In this document: piece after piece, positions 7,384 through 17,110 of the stretch
How positions within the stretch are numbered: position 1 is the first letter of the stretch
How the letters are laid out: each line of letters starts with the position of its first letter
NCBI RefSeq assembly: GCF_001651035.1
Contig: NZ_LXRG01000173.1
Location: 124,001-188,000, forward strand
DNA from: Halomonas sp. ALS9
GTDB lineage: Bacteria > Pseudomonadota > Gammaproteobacteria > Pseudomonadales > Halomonadaceae
DNA: 64,000 bases
Direction of reading: 5' to 3'
Notes under the pieces: generated by a model
What the model was told of the DNA's origin: nothing
What the model saw: the letters and a program-made list of their open reading frames with translations, nothing else
Database searches by the model: none
Made by a program: the position numbers and the translations under genes

Positions 7384-8599
7384 TAACGTCTCCTTGCCGT
7401 TGGATGGTCATTAATAGTCCCAATAGTGTCATGGCGATCAGCAGGCTCCAGCCAAGTATAAAGCTGCCCGTTACATCCAGCATCCACCCTAGCAGTGGCG
7501 GTACCGATACAATCGCCAGTTGGTTAATCGCCATGGCTAGCCCCAGCACAAAGCCGGTTTTATTGGCGGGTGCCGACTCTGCTACATAAGCCACCCAAGG
7601 GCCGTACCAACCGAAACCAAAAAAACCCAGCCAGGCCATCAAGCAACCCAGCATGAACATTGAACTGAGCGGTAGCCAAACCAGTACCAGCAATCCAACG
7701 ATCACCGCCACCATGCACACCATTACCGGAAAATAGCGCGTGCGACAGCGATCGCTCCAGGCCGCCAGCAAAATACGCCCGGCAACCCCGGCCCCCTGAG
7801 CCACAAATAACAACGTCGCGGCCTGCAGCACTTCCATCTGTAAGCGGCTGTGCAGATAAAGCACGGTAAAAATCAACATACCGTACTGAACCGAGATCAA
7901 ACTAATACCGGACGCCATAATCTGTTTCATGGCCGGTTCGCGAATCATCGCCAGCCGCGACAAGACTACGTTTGTTAGGCTGCCTTCAGAGGCTCTTGCG
8001 ACCGGTGCCACGCCTGCAGGTGCACGATAAAAAAGCATAAAAACCAACGCGCCAAAGATCGCAATCAGTCCACCCACCAGAAAAGAGGCACGCCACCCCC
8101 AAGTGATAGCGACGGTTGGCAATACGATCGCCGCCAGCGCACCGCCCAGGGGCAAGCCCGCCTGACGAATGCCCATGGCAAAACCGCGCTGAGATTTATC
8201 AAACCATGCCGCTACCGATTTGCTACCGCCGGGCTGGGCGGTACTGTAGCCTGCCCCGACGATAACCAAAAACAGCAGCATGGCCCAGTAGCTTTCAGCC
8301 AGTATGGCAGCGCACAGCGCGATGCCTACTACTAGAGTGCCTACCCCCACCACTAAGCGCTCACTAAATCTGTCCAGCAATTCCCCGGCAACCAACAGCC
8401 CGATCAAAGGCACCAACTGAGCCGCCGAGACCAGCGCCCCAATCTGAAATGCGGAGAGCCCCATATCGGCCTGTATATAGACGCTAATGGCACCGATACC
8501 CTGAACGAAGAAACACGCCGCTGCCTGAGCAAGAGTGGCTATCAGCAAAATGATCCAGCGGTAGTGTTGAACAGAAGCCATCGGCAGCATCGTCGTCAT
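7364..8599 (-). CDS. MFS transporter, probably an organic-anion importer
   Basis: About 411 residues and 12 helices. The loop 2-3 signature appears as GELLDRFSERLVVG, and helix 5 contains GIRQAGLPLGGALAA as in OFA/CynX-like transporters. I prefer the start at 8599 (GAGAA 6 nt upstream); an ATG at 8641 in the same frame is possible but has no ribosome site. Its 3' end overlaps the dehalogenase gene by 20 nt, so the two are one operon, perhaps for haloacid import and breakdown. A LysR gene lies just upstream on the same strand. Confidence 0.82.
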   Translation of the reverse strand: MTTMLPMASVQHYRWIILLIATLAQAAACFFVQGIGAISVYIQADMGLSAFQIGALVSAAQLVPLIGLLVAGELLDRFSERLVVGVGTLVVGIALCAAILAESYWAMLLFLVIVGAGYSTAQPGGSKSVAAWFDKSQRGFAMGIRQAGLPLGGALAAIVLPTVAITWGWRASFLVGGLIAIFGALVFMLFYRAPAGVAPVARASEGSLTNVVLSRLAMIREPAMKQIMASGISLISVQYGMLIFTVLYLHSRLQMEVLQAATLLFVAQGAGVAGRILLAAWSDRCRTRYFPVMVCMVAVIVGLLVLVWLPLSSMFMLGCLMAWLGFFGFGWYGPWVAYVAESAPANKTGFVLGLAMAINQLAIVSVPPLLGWMLDVTGSFILGWSLLIAMTLLGLLMTIQRQGDVNESHRV

Positions 8600-8782
8600 A
8601 GGGGTTCTCAGCACATTGAGCCTTTCCCTAGCATTAGCCATTTATGGGCGTTAAGCCACGACGATTTCGCAACGCTTGTTGCCAAATCAGCAAGCACAGT
8701 GTGTATTCCGATCTGGGTTGCACGACAGGCTAAAAAGAGGCGAAAACACTGCCAACGCTGCAACGTGCTCTCAACGTACCAA

Positions 8783-9721
8783 TCAAACAACGTTAGAAAA
8801 AGCTCTCAAATCCTTCATTTCCAGGAGGCCATCCCATAGTCGCTGGGCTTCAGCGGTTAAGGGCGCTGTTCGTCGCAGCAGGGTAATGTTTAATGGCACA
8901 TCAAAGGCTGTACTTCCGGCTCGAACTAGCCGCTTAGCACTGAGATCTTCTCGCACTAGCGAATAGGGAAGCCATGCAACACCCAGTTTTGATAACGTCA
9001 TATGGCGCAAGTTGTCAGCGAGTCCAGCATCATGATGTTGCTGCAGATTTAAGTCTTGCTGCGCGAGCATGGCAGTCAGCGACCACTCCAAGTGGCACTG
9101 TTGTGGGTAATTCAGAAATGAGAGTGAAGAGCCGTCTGTCACATGTAAATTAAACAGTGGCTGACCGGCAACATTGGGCGCGCTAACAGGGATGAGATAC
9201 TCGGTATCCAGCTCAATAGAAGCGTAGCTATCACTCACTACCCCCAAGCGCCTTGCAATAAGGTGTTCACAATCGAATAGCGCCGTTACGAAGTCGGTTT
9301 CTCCCTGGTTGAGCGCGGTCAGGCATTCCGGCAAGGTATTCGAGTCGATGCTAAATTTAGCCTGTGTGAACTGCTCTTGTAAGCGCGGTAGCCACTGGGG
9401 AAAGAACATCGTCGCCATAATGTGTGGTGAGCAAAAACGTATCCGCTGTTTTTGGTCATTAATATCGTCAGCAACGGAGCGACGAAAGCAATCTAAAGAG
9501 CTAAGTGCTTGCGAGGCTACCGTTTGCAGTCTGTGTCCTGCCTCCGTCAGCACTAACATCCCTTTACGCCGCTCAAACAGCGCGGTGCCTGCCCACTCCT
9601 CAAGCCCTTGAATACGGCGACTCAACCCTGACACCGACACATGCCGGTGCTCCGCCGTACGACTGAAACTTTTGGTCTCGCAAAGAACCAGAAAATCTCT
9701 CAAGATTATTAAATCAGTCAT
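8783..9721 (-). CDS. LysR-family transcriptional regulator
   Basis: About 312 residues. The helix-turn-helix lies in MTDLIILRDFLVLCETKSFSRTAEHRHVSVSGLSRRIQGLEEWAG (split here: start MTDLIILRDF, recognition helix SVSGLSRRIQGLE). The SGLSRRI pattern is typical of HypT/QseD-like LTTRs. I start it at 9721 (AAAGG 6 nt upstream) rather than 54 nt earlier. It is upstream of and co-oriented with the MFS-dehalogenase pair, so it may regulate them; the 180-nt gap suggests a separate promoter. Confidence 0.83.
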   Translation of the reverse strand: MTDLIILRDFLVLCETKSFSRTAEHRHVSVSGLSRRIQGLEEWAGTALFERRKGMLVLTEAGHRLQTVASQALSSLDCFRRSVADDINDQKQRIRFCSPHIMATMFFPQWLPRLQEQFTQAKFSIDSNTLPECLTALNQGETDFVTALFDCEHLIARRLGVVSDSYASIELDTEYLIPVSAPNVAGQPLFNLHVTDGSSLSFLNYPQQCHLEWSLTAMLAQQDLNLQQHHDAGLADNLRHMTLSKLGVAWLPYSLVREDLSAKRLVRAGSTAFDVPLNITLLRRTAPLTAEAQRLWDGLLEMKDLRAFSNVV

Positions 9722-9865
9722 TGGCGGCCTTTCAGCAGGTAAGTGTTCATCATATAGCTGAGATAGCTGTTGCAATGGGAGCCATCACGGCTTCCCCTGC
9801 CATGATGCTTAGGACTACGCCATCTTCTGCCAGTGTTGGATACTAGAGAGATCCTCATGCTCTAG

Positions 9866-10123
9866 CTACTCTGCTTTGAAGAGATCCCAGCGCATTTGTA
9901 AATTCAGCCAAAAATCTGCTGAAACACCAAAAAATCGTGCCAGCCTTAGTGCCGTGCTGGGCGTAACACCCCGCTTTTTATTCACCAGTTCATTGATCCG
10001 TTGGTAAGGAACGTGGATAGCAGCGGCCAACTCACGCTGGGTAATGTCCATGGGCTGCAAAAACTCTTCCAGTAACATTTCGCCGGGGTGTGTCGGTTCG
10101 CGATGTGTGGGGACACGAATCAT
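9866..10123 (-). CDS. higA: HigA-family antitoxin, orphaned
   Basis: An 85-residue XRE-type antitoxin with the HigA signature: HPGEMLLEEFLQPMDITQ, then ELAAAIHVPYQRINELVN and KRGVTPSTALRLARFFG, ending in ADFWLNLQMRWDLF. The ribosome site AAAAGGAG is 6 nt upstream. The upstream higB toxin gene survives only as a 3' fragment, so this antitoxin has no intact partner here. It may persist as an anti-addiction factor or simple regulator; that is inference. Confidence 0.9.
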   Translation of the reverse strand: MIRVPTHREPTHPGEMLLEEFLQPMDITQRELAAAIHVPYQRINELVNKKRGVTPSTALRLARFFGVSADFWLNLQMRWDLFKAE

Positions 10124-10146
10124 AGTTTTCTCCTTTTAGCCTCCTG

Positions 10147-10278
10147 TTAGTGATAATCGACTAATTCGACCTCATCAGGCCCAGCCTCAGTCCACTTAAA
10201 ACAAAGGCGGTACTGCCCATTGATTCTGATACTGTGTTGCCCGGATCTATCGCCTGATATCACTTCAAACCGGCTCCA
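10147..10278 (-). pseudogene. higB: higB toxin, 5'-truncated remnant
   Basis: Reading the minus strand into the TAA at 10147-10149 gives about 41-43 codons that match the C-terminal half of HigB: RFEVISGDRSGQHSIRING, then QYRLCFKWTEAG and DEVELVDYH. The GDR-x-G-x-x-S-I-R-I-N and W-T-x-x-G-x-x-x-V-E-x-V-D-Y-H patterns are family hallmarks. Full-length HigB is about 92 residues. The N-terminal half is replaced by the end of the ABC-F gene, whose TGA (10265) lies inside this remnant in another frame. The toxin's catalytic fold is therefore broken. Confidence 0.85.
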
Positions 10279-11890
10279 GAAGCCAACCCTGCTCGGTTGC
10301 CAGCAGGCGGTCTGTTAGCGCTAGATTTTTCAGAAAGGCGTCGTCGTGGGATACCACCACTAACGCACCCTGGTAACTGCGCAGCAGGGCTTCCAGTGCT
10401 TGTGCGGATGGCAGGTCGAGGTGATTATTGGGCTCGTCGAGCAGCAGCAATTGCGGGCGCGATTCGGCGTAGAGGATGCAGGCCAGTGCTCCTTTTAGGC
10501 GTTCACCTCCACTTAGTCGGCCGCTGGGCGTGGTGATCTTATGCGTGTCCAGGCCTAGTTGGGCCAGTAGCATGCGCAGCTCACCTTCTGTCATTGAACG
10601 GTTAGCCAGTTGCAGCTGTTCGAGCACGCTCTTTTCGGGCTCAAGATTTTCCAATCGCTGGTCGAGATAAGCACTTTCTGGGGTCACCTTGCAGGTTCCG
10701 GCTAATGGCTCCATCTGGCCCGCTAGCACGCGAAGCAGCGTAGATTTACCACAGCCGTTGGGGCCGATGATACCGATGCGCTGCGGCCCTCTCAGCATTA
10801 GGCTAATGCGACGAGTGGCACCCTTAACAAACGGTAGCTCTACCCTTTCCAATTCTGCCAAACAGCGCTTGGCGACTTGATTAACGGGTATTTCATGCAG
10901 GGTGATGTGCGCTGCGTCTTCAACCTGCTTTGCGGCTTCCCGCACGCGCTGGTTAAGTTGTTCACGGCTGGCCGCCTGCTTTTGGCGCAGCGCGCCGGTG
11001 GAGTTTTCGCTTCGCTCTTTCTGGCCATCCAGTATTGACTTGGCCTGATTGGCTTCCTTGCCCTGTCGGTTACCGCGGGCTTGCCGTTTCTCCTGTCGTT
11101 CACGCTGCTTGCGCATTGCCCGTTCCTGGCGTTGGCGCTCCAGCTTATGTTGATTGAGTTGGTCAATCGCAGTTTGCTGCTCGTGAGCTTTCGCTTCGGC
11201 ATAGAAGGTGTAGTTGCCACCGTAACTGTGTAGCCCTGAGGGTGAAAGCTCCACAATGCGCTCCATGGACTCTAGCAGTTGGCGGTCATGGCTGACCACG
11301 ATCAGTCCACGCGGCCAGCGCTGCAGCTGTTCAATAAGTGCTTGACGGTTGGGTCGGTCGAGATGGTTGCTTGGCTCATCAAGAATCAGGAAATTGGCAT
11401 CCGAGAGCATGGCGCCCATTAGGGCAATCCGCATGGCTTCCCCACCGCTCAGTGTGCTGGCCGGGGTAGTGGCTTCAAGATAGCCCAAGCCATTGCGATC
11501 AAGCTCATGGCGAAACCGCTGGGGCAAATCCCAACGATCATCGACTGCCTCAAAATCCTCTGGTGCCGTGCTGCCAGTTTCAATTCGCGCCAGCGCATCC
11601 AATGTTGCTCGCACATTCGCGAGATCAGCAACAGACGCCTCCTTTAGTTGGGCAACTTGCTGGGCAAGGTAATGCACGTTGTCGGGGCGCTGACAGTGGC
11701 CGCTGGCAGGTTGCAACAAGCCCGCGAGAATTTGGGCTAAGACTGTTTTGCCGACCCCATTGCGGCCCACCAGCCCCGTGGGGCGTGTGTCGAACTGTTC
11801 ATAAAGATCGGTAAAGAGCGTCCTGCCATCCGGCAAAACGTAGGAGACACCCTTTAAGGTGAGATGGGTAGTGGTCATAGGTGATTCCAT
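10265..11890 (-). CDS. ABC-F family ATPase (ribosome-associated, possible antibiotic protection)
   Basis: About 541 residues with two ABC domains and no membrane helices. Domain 1 has Walker A GRNGVGKT (42-49), signature LSGGE (147-151) and Walker B FLILDEPSNHLD (167-178). Domain 2 has Walker A GPNGCGKS (376-383), signature LSGGE (459-463) and Walker B LLLLDEPNNHLD (481-492). They are joined by a highly charged linker of about 100 residues. ABC-F proteins act at the ribosomal E site as translation factors or antibiotic-resistance factors. Starts at 11899 (TTG), 11890 and 11878 are all in frame. The leader holds a possible uORF and an SD-masking hairpin. Confidence 0.88.
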   Translation of the reverse strand: MESPMTTTHLTLKGVSYVLPDGRTLFTDLYEQFDTRPTGLVGRNGVGKTVLAQILAGLLQPASGHCQRPDNVHYLAQQVAQLKEASVADLANVRATLDALARIETGSTAPEDFEAVDDRWDLPQRFRHELDRNGLGYLEATTPASTLSGGEAMRIALMGAMLSDANFLILDEPSNHLDRPNRQALIEQLQRWPRGLIVVSHDRQLLESMERIVELSPSGLHSYGGNYTFYAEAKAHEQQTAIDQLNQHKLERQRQERAMRKQRERQEKRQARGNRQGKEANQAKSILDGQKERSENSTGALRQKQAASREQLNQRVREAAKQVEDAAHITLHEIPVNQVAKRCLAELERVELPFVKGATRRISLMLRGPQRIGIIGPNGCGKSTLLRVLAGQMEPLAGTCKVTPESAYLDQRLENLEPEKSVLEQLQLANRSMTEGELRMLLAQLGLDTHKITTPSGRLSGGERLKGALACILYAESRPQLLLLDEPNNHLDLPSAQALEALLRSYQGALVVVSHDDAFLKNLALTDRLLATEQGWLLEPV

Positions 11891-11902
11891 AGATGCCAAG
11901 TA

Positions 11903-11950
11903 CTCCCCCTGGGTCAGGGGCTAATGGAGACTGGCCGTTATTGCAACGGC
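11903..11950 (-). promoter_or_regulatory. Attenuator-like leader hairpins upstream of the ABC-F gene
   Basis: In minus-strand order the leader holds hairpin 1, GCCGTT-GCAAT-AACGGC (11950-11934), and hairpin 2, CCCCTG-ACC-CAGGGG (11920-11906). The 3' arm of hairpin 2 is part of the G-rich Shine-Dalgarno run (GGGGGAG, 11909-11903) 12 nt before the ATG at 11890, so hairpin 2 would mask it. This is the layout of translational attenuators of ribosome-protection genes. Confidence 0.5.
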
Positions 11951-11956
11951 GGGCAT
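11921..11956 (-). CDS. Possible 11-codon leader peptide of the ABC-F gene
   Basis: An ATG-to-TAG frame on the minus strand encodes MPAVAITASLH. It spans hairpin 1 and its stop codon touches the first base of hairpin 2, which masks the ABC-F ribosome site. A ribosome stalled here by a drug could change the folding. The start has only a weak ribosome site (GAG about 6 nt upstream), and an overlapping 3-codon frame (MSH) ends at its ATG. No homologue is known to me; the claim rests on geometry only. Confidence 0.35.
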   Translation of the reverse strand: MPAVAITASLH

Positions 11957-12052
11957 CAATGGCTCATTGGACAACTACCTTTACTTAGCGTGAAAAGGAC
12001 TTCAATAGTACAAATAACAATAGGGGGTCGGCAAGAACATGACCGTCCTGGC

Positions 12053-12376
12053 CTAAATATTTAAATTATCCCCGCTAACAAACGAGTAGAGCAAAACGTC
12101 AGATCGGTACGCCCAACCCTGGCTTGCCCAGAACTTCTGGGCGGCTTTGTTCTGGGGAAGAATCATCAGGTGCGATTTTAGTATTCCATCGTTTTTAAGG
12201 GCTTCTAGACAAAGGTTTACCTGCTCTGTTGCTATGCCCCTTCGACGATGCGAGTCCACCACCGACAAGCGCTGAACATAACCACGCTTGCCATCGTGGC
12301 CCGCCATAATTGTTCCCTCAAGCTTGCCTTCTACTTTTGCCACAAAGCTCAGGCCGGCGCTAGTGTTGAGTAAATC
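12053..12376 (-). pseudogene. GNAT acetyltransferase, N-terminally truncated copy
   Basis: This frame is about 85 percent identical by eye to the intact 143-residue GNAT at 17111-17542, from LL-x-x-x-GLSFVA through GTIMAGHDGKRGYVQ, SHRRRGIATE (acetyl-CoA motif A) and KAAQKFWASQGW (motif B) to the C-terminus. The first 38 or so residues are missing, and the frame hits a TGA upstream without a usable start. The GTG at 12343 lies within a conserved strand and would not give a full fold. It looks like a decayed duplicate; 12377-12500 upstream holds no gene I can name. Confidence 0.8.
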
Positions 12377-12500
12377 TCTAGTGCCGACCGTTACTGGGCA
12401 GGATCACTTTGATGTTTTGGATAGGGCGCCCCACCTTGGCACATAGGCAGCGAATACGGCGATCACTTTAGCGTTTCATAGAGATTCTTGCTGCCCTCGG

Positions 12501-13472
12501 CTAGCGAGAACGCCGCCACTCCGCCAGCGATTGAATGTCGCTTGGTGATGTTCGGCAGCAGCCGCCAATGCCTGATGCACCTGCTGCCAGCCACTGCTCA
12601 ACCCCTTGCTCCAAGCCCGAAGGGCCGGTAACGGTATGGTCGCATGTAGCGGAGTGCCAGGTTTTGGTCACTGGATCGTAGACTTCCCCTGAATTGGGAT
12701 ACACCACTATCGGCAGATCACACTCACGGCGGATTTCCTGAATCAATGATTCGATGTAAGCAAGCGCCGTGCAGTTCACACCAATCGCCGCCACACCTGG
12801 GCAGTTGGCCAGAGCGGCGGCACATTCTGCGATAGGCGTTCCATCGCTAATATGTTGGCCATCCTTTGCTGAGAAAGTGATCCAGGCCTGGGCACCTGGG
12901 TGCTCGGCCAGCAGATCGGTGATCGCCAGCGCCTCTTCAAGGGAAGGTAACGTTTCGACGGCCAATAGATCAGCACCTGCGGCCAGCAGCAGCTCAAACC
13001 GCTCGCGGTGAAACGCCACCAGCCCGGCACGATCCAAGCCATAGCCGCCGCGGTATTCACTGCCGTCTGCTAGGTAGGCGCCATACGGGCCGACGGATGC
13101 GGCTATCAATGGCTTGGGCCGGTCGGTTTGACCGGGTTGCCACACCGCTTCCCGCGCCTGCCGGGCCAGCGTGACCGATAGCTGAATTAACGCCCGCGCC
13201 TCTTCTGCCGTCAGCCCTGCCTGCATAAACCCTGGCACCGTGGCTTGGTAGCTGGCGGTAATCGCGCAGTCGGCTCCGGCCGCAAAGTAGGCCTGGTGAA
13301 CCTGACGGATCTTCTCCGGTGCCTGGGCCAGCAGGCGCGCCGACCAGAGGTTGTCATTGAGGTCGCAGCCCAGCGCTTCAAGCTCGGTGGCCAAGGCACC
13401 GTCGATGACCATAAAGGGCACTTGCGCCAAGAGAGCTTTGATCGGATTCAACTCATTCATAGGGGCACTCAT
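12501..13472 (-). CDS. mmuM: Homocysteine S-methyltransferase
   Basis: A 323-residue TIM-barrel enzyme that transfers a methyl group from S-methylmethionine (or SAM) to homocysteine, giving methionine in the cytoplasm. The zinc-binding cysteines are visible: Cys234 in GVNCTA and Cys305-Cys306 in GGCCRTSP. The N-terminal [12 protein letters not shown] motif is also typical. Its ATG overlaps the stop of the permease gene by 4 nt, as in the mmuPM operon of E. coli. Together they import and use S-methylmethionine from plant or algal sources. Confidence 0.93.
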   Translation of the reverse strand: MSAPMNELNPIKALLAQVPFMVIDGALATELEALGCDLNDNLWSARLLAQAPEKIRQVHQAYFAAGADCAITASYQATVPGFMQAGLTAEEARALIQLSVTLARQAREAVWQPGQTDRPKPLIAASVGPYGAYLADGSEYRGGYGLDRAGLVAFHRERFELLLAAGADLLAVETLPSLEEALAITDLLAEHPGAQAWITFSAKDGQHISDGTPIAECAAALANCPGVAAIGVNCTALAYIESLIQEIRRECDLPIVVYPNSGEVYDPVTKTWHSATCDHTVTGPSGLEQGVEQWLAAGASGIGGCCRTSPSDIQSLAEWRRSR

Positions 13473-14947
13473 ACGGTCTTTTCCTCGACGGAGTTGGGCG
13501 AATATTCAGGACGCTGGGAGGCCGCACGGTGGCGCACAAAGTGCACCAAGTAGCACAGGCCAATAAAAGGCACACCGAAATAGAGCGCGACACGTTGCTG
13601 CGGGTCAAAGGCGATGCCAATGCACGCCGCCAAGCAGGCTGCAAATGCAGTGAGCGGTACCCAGGGGTAGAACGGCGTACGATAGACCAGGTCCTTCAGT
13701 TGCCCTCCTCCTCGCAGGTAATGGCGCCGGAAGTTGAACTGGCTGAGCGCAATCGCCATCCAGACCACCACCACGGCTAAACCGGAAATCGAGACCAATA
13801 CCAGATAGACGGTTTCAGGCGCATAAACGCTGGAAAACAGCGCGCCTAGGCCACCCACCATGCTCAGTAATACGGCATTCATCGGGATACCGCGCTTGTT
13901 GAGTCGGCTCAATGACTTCGGCAAAGTGCCCTGATCAGAGAGCGTCCACAGCATGCGCGAAGAAGCATAAAGTCCAGAATTCGCTGCTGAGAGCAACGCG
14001 GTGATGATCACAAAGTTCATAATATCGGCGGCACCCGGTACGCCAAGGCGCTGGAATACGGCCACAAAGGGGCTTTGACTGAGCCCGGCCTGATCCTGAG
14101 GTAACAGCGCCGCAATCACGACGATGGTGCCGACAAAAAACAGGATCAACCGCCACAGTGTCGCGCGAATGGCTTTGGGCACATTGCGGCCCGGATCGAC
14201 GGTTTCCCCAGCGGCAATCCCAATCAGCTCGGTGCCAGAAAAGGCAAACATGACCGCCAGTAAGGTAGTGCCAATGGCCAGCAGGCTGGGCGGCATGGCG
14301 CCTTCTCCCCACAGCGCCGAAAGGCCTGGTGAGGCAACCTGCGCACCAGCGGCGTCATGCAGCGGCACCCAGCCAATAATCGCCACCGCGCCCACCAGCA
14401 CAAACACCACCACCGCGATCACCTTGATCAATGAAAGCCAGAATTCAGACTCGGCAAAGAAGCGTGTGGTAAACGCATTGACGCCAAAGACGATTGCCGC
14501 AAACAGCCCACTCCAGTACCAGCCGGGGATATTGGGAAACCAGCGGCCCATAAACACCGCCGCGGCGGTGAACTCTGAGCCTAACGCTACCGTCCAGGTA
14601 AGCCAGTACATCCAGGCCACCATGTAACCGGTGCCGGGACCGATATAACGGCTGGCATGGGCACTGAAAGCCCCCGACTCCGGCATATGCACGGCCAGCT
14701 CACCCAGGCACATCATCACCAGCCAAGCGACGATGCCGCCTACCAGGTAGGCCAAAACAGCGCCGATAGGCCCAGCCTGCTGCACTGTATAACCGGAACT
14801 CAAAAACAACCCGGTACCAATTACCCCACCCAACGAAAGCATCACCAAATGGCGCGTCTGCATACTGCGCTTGAAGTGCGCACGTTCTTGATATTGGACT
14901 TGGTCACTGCCTTGATAAAGATCTTGATCCCTTGCTTGCTTACTCAT
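13469..14947 (-). CDS. mmuP: S-methylmethionine permease, APC family
   Basis: A 492-residue inner-membrane transporter with 12 helices. The amino-acid permease signature is present: [21 protein letters not shown] in helix 1 and [14 protein letters not shown] in helix 6. Coupling by a 4-nt overlap to mmuM identifies the likely substrate as S-methylmethionine; by sequence alone it would be a generic amino-acid permease. The 258-bp upstream gap contains the terminator of the chemoreceptor gene and an AT-rich stretch at 15030-15090 that may hold the promoter. Confidence 0.9.
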   Translation of the reverse strand: MSKQARDQDLYQGSDQVQYQERAHFKRSMQTRHLVMLSLGGVIGTGLFLSSGYTVQQAGPIGAVLAYLVGGIVAWLVMMCLGELAVHMPESGAFSAHASRYIGPGTGYMVAWMYWLTWTVALGSEFTAAAVFMGRWFPNIPGWYWSGLFAAIVFGVNAFTTRFFAESEFWLSLIKVIAVVVFVLVGAVAIIGWVPLHDAAGAQVASPGLSALWGEGAMPPSLLAIGTTLLAVMFAFSGTELIGIAAGETVDPGRNVPKAIRATLWRLILFFVGTIVVIAALLPQDQAGLSQSPFVAVFQRLGVPGAADIMNFVIITALLSAANSGLYASSRMLWTLSDQGTLPKSLSRLNKRGIPMNAVLLSMVGGLGALFSSVYAPETVYLVLVSISGLAVVVVWMAIALSQFNFRRHYLRGGGQLKDLVYRTPFYPWVPLTAFAACLAACIGIAFDPQQRVALYFGVPFIGLCYLVHFVRHRAASQRPEYSPNSVEEKTV

Positions 14948-15160
14948 GGTGCATCCCTATCGTTGGCCTAACGAGGCAGCAAGCGCCCAGCAGCCTAACT
15001 CAGAAAGGGCGCTATTTTAGGGCATTCTTAACTTTCTAAAAAGCATAAAAGAATGATTGCATATTCTTATTTTGAATATAAAAACCTGTTTTGGGTGATA
15101 AGCGCGGGCTCCGGCCTGTTTTTTTGCCCGCCCTTTCAGCATTGACCCGCTTAACATGGC

Positions 15161-15189
15161 AAAAAAAAGCGCCCTGTCCGGGCGCTTTG
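15161..15189 (-). terminator. Intrinsic terminator of the chemoreceptor gene
   Basis: On the minus strand the stem AAAGCGCCC-GGACA-GGGCGCTTT is followed by a run of eight T (15168-15161). It lies 17 nt beyond the stop of the chemoreceptor gene at 15206 and separates it from the mmuPM operon. Confidence 0.85.
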
Positions 15190-15205
15190 TGATTGCGTCA
15201 GGCGT

Positions 15206-16882
15206 TTAGAACGACGCCCATTCTTCGGTGTCTGGCTTGCCACCAATCACATGAGAGGGTGGGCGTTTAGTGGCCTTTGGCAGGCTGTTGCTTGGCTGCT
15301 GCGTAGCGGGCAGTGAACGCTGGCTAGGGCCCGTAGTGGTTCCCTTAAAGAACGACACTTCCTGCAACAAGGCTGCGGCTTGAACCTGCAGTGTACGGCC
15401 TGCAGCGCTGGACTCATCTACCAGGCTCGCATTCTGCTGGGTGACACTGTCCATTTGCGAGACGGCGGTGTTAACTTGTTCGATACCCTGAGACTGCTCG
15501 CGGCTCGCGGTGGCGATTTCAGCCATCAACACGGTGACGCGCTGAACGCCATTGACGATCTCTTCAAGCGACTTACCCGCTTTGTTGACCAGGCTTGAAC
15601 CGGTGTCAACTTGGCTGATACTTTCTTCCACAAGCTTTTTGATGTCTTTGGCAGCATCAGCACTGCGCCCAGCCAGGTTGCGCACTTCATTGGCCACCAC
15701 GGCAAAGCCCCGGCCTTGCGCGCCCGCCCGAGCGGCTTCTACCGATGCATTCAGCGCCAGCAAATTAGTCTGGAAGGCGATCTGATCGATCAACCCTACG
15801 ATACCGGCAATCTTTCGGCTTGAGATGTTGATGTCTTCCATCGCCTTAACGGCTTGCCCGGCGATCTCTCCCCCGGCGTTGGCTTGTTGGCTAACGCCAT
15901 GTACTAGCTTGTCGGCTTCGGCGGCATTGTCTGCGTTCTGACGCACTGTCGAAGTAATTTCATCCATCGATGCGGCAGTTTGCTCGATGTTAGCGGCTTG
16001 TTCTTGCGTCCGACGACTTAGGTCGTCAGTCCCTAGCACGATTTCATCGGCGGCAACGTTCACGGACTCTGCATTACTGCGGACGGACATCACTACCTGC
16101 GAGAACTTGGTCTCCATACTCTTTAACGCTCGGAGCATCACACCAAACTCATCTTTAGCGCTAACGTCGATGTGGTTATCCAGCCTTCCTTCCGCCATGG
16201 CGTTGGCGAGTTCTTGCGCCTTACCCAGCGGCGTCATGATGCCTCGAATCAACCATATCGCAAGCAGAATACCGAAGATGACGGCCGCCGCCATCACGCC
16301 GATAACAACGTTACGCGTCCACACATAGTCGCTCGAAGACTGCTGGTTAGCGGCGGCAGCTTGGGTGCTATTAAGGTCAATTAGCTGTTGGATCGCCGTC
16401 AGTACCTTGGGATACTCAGCCCTCAGCGTGGTAGTGGCTATCTCCCGAGCGGCTTCAAAATCATTGTCGATCATTGCCGTGTTAATCTGGTCGATACCGT
16501 CGCGAAGACTGGCCAACGCAGTAATAAATTCATTGGCGATGGCGCGTTCTTGATCATTAGAAACACGGGCTGGAAAGTAATTTCCCCAGGCAGCGTCGAT
16601 AATGGCATCGTTCTCAGCGACTTCCTGCTTAGTCGTAATCGCAGATGCCGGATTCCGATCACGCTGTTCAGCCGTCACTTTCACCCGGTTGCCGAGCACC
16701 GCCTGGTTGATCTTAAGAAGATCCCCCAATTTGAGCACGTTGCCCTCATAGGTAGTATTGAGGGCAACGTTGGTTTTGCTGAGGCTATACAGACCGAGCG
16801 TACCGACGACAATCAACATCAAGATGCAAACGCTCAAACTCACGGCAAGCCGCAATTTAACGCTTCGATTCAGAAGTAGCAT
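15206..16882 (-). CDS. Methyl-accepting chemotaxis protein, Tar-like
   Basis: About 558 residues. A first membrane helix (LRLAVSLSVCILMLIVVGTLGL) is followed by a periplasmic four-helix ligand domain, a second helix near VWTRNVVIGVMAAAVIFGILLAIWL, a HAMP domain and a signalling domain. The hairpin tip reads [32 protein letters not shown] (highly conserved core around E-A-A-R-A-G). The last five residues, EWASF, fit the W-x-x-F tether that binds CheR/CheB, so this is probably a high-abundance type receptor. Start at 16882 is chosen because the upstream extension is basic and not signal-like. Confidence 0.9.
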   Translation of the reverse strand: MLLLNRSVKLRLAVSLSVCILMLIVVGTLGLYSLSKTNVALNTTYEGNVLKLGDLLKINQAVLGNRVKVTAEQRDRNPASAITTKQEVAENDAIIDAAWGNYFPARVSNDQERAIANEFITALASLRDGIDQINTAMIDNDFEAAREIATTTLRAEYPKVLTAIQQLIDLNSTQAAAANQQSSSDYVWTRNVVIGVMAAAVIFGILLAIWLIRGIMTPLGKAQELANAMAEGRLDNHIDVSAKDEFGVMLRALKSMETKFSQVVMSVRSNAESVNVAADEIVLGTDDLSRRTQEQAANIEQTAASMDEITSTVRQNADNAAEADKLVHGVSQQANAGGEIAGQAVKAMEDINISSRKIAGIVGLIDQIAFQTNLLALNASVEAARAGAQGRGFAVVANEVRNLAGRSADAAKDIKKLVEESISQVDTGSSLVNKAGKSLEEIVNGVQRVTVLMAEIATASREQSQGIEQVNTAVSQMDSVTQQNASLVDESSAAGRTLQVQAAALLQEVSFFKGTTTGPSQRSLPATQQPSNSLPKATKRPPSHVIGGKPDTEEWASF

Positions 16883-17110
16883 AGGAATAGTCTCAAGAAG
16901 CCCGCCGAACGCTGCACGAGCTAGGGTAGAAGGACGCACTCTCTGTAGCGATATGTGCTCAGGGAGAGCACGTCTTGCTACCAACTATTTTGTAATATCG
17001 GCTTTTACATAAAAAAGTTGAATGTGTTCGAGGAAAAATGGCCAATGTTTTACGGGACCATGGCTGGGTTCGGCATGCGTAAGACAGAGGCCAATAACAG
17101 GCACTCGCTA

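Noticed and set aside
12378..12470. Short minus-strand frame ending GRPIQNIKVILPSNGRH upstream of the broken GNAT copy.
   Set aside because: About 29 codons, no start or recognised family. It may be a gene remnant but cannot be supported.
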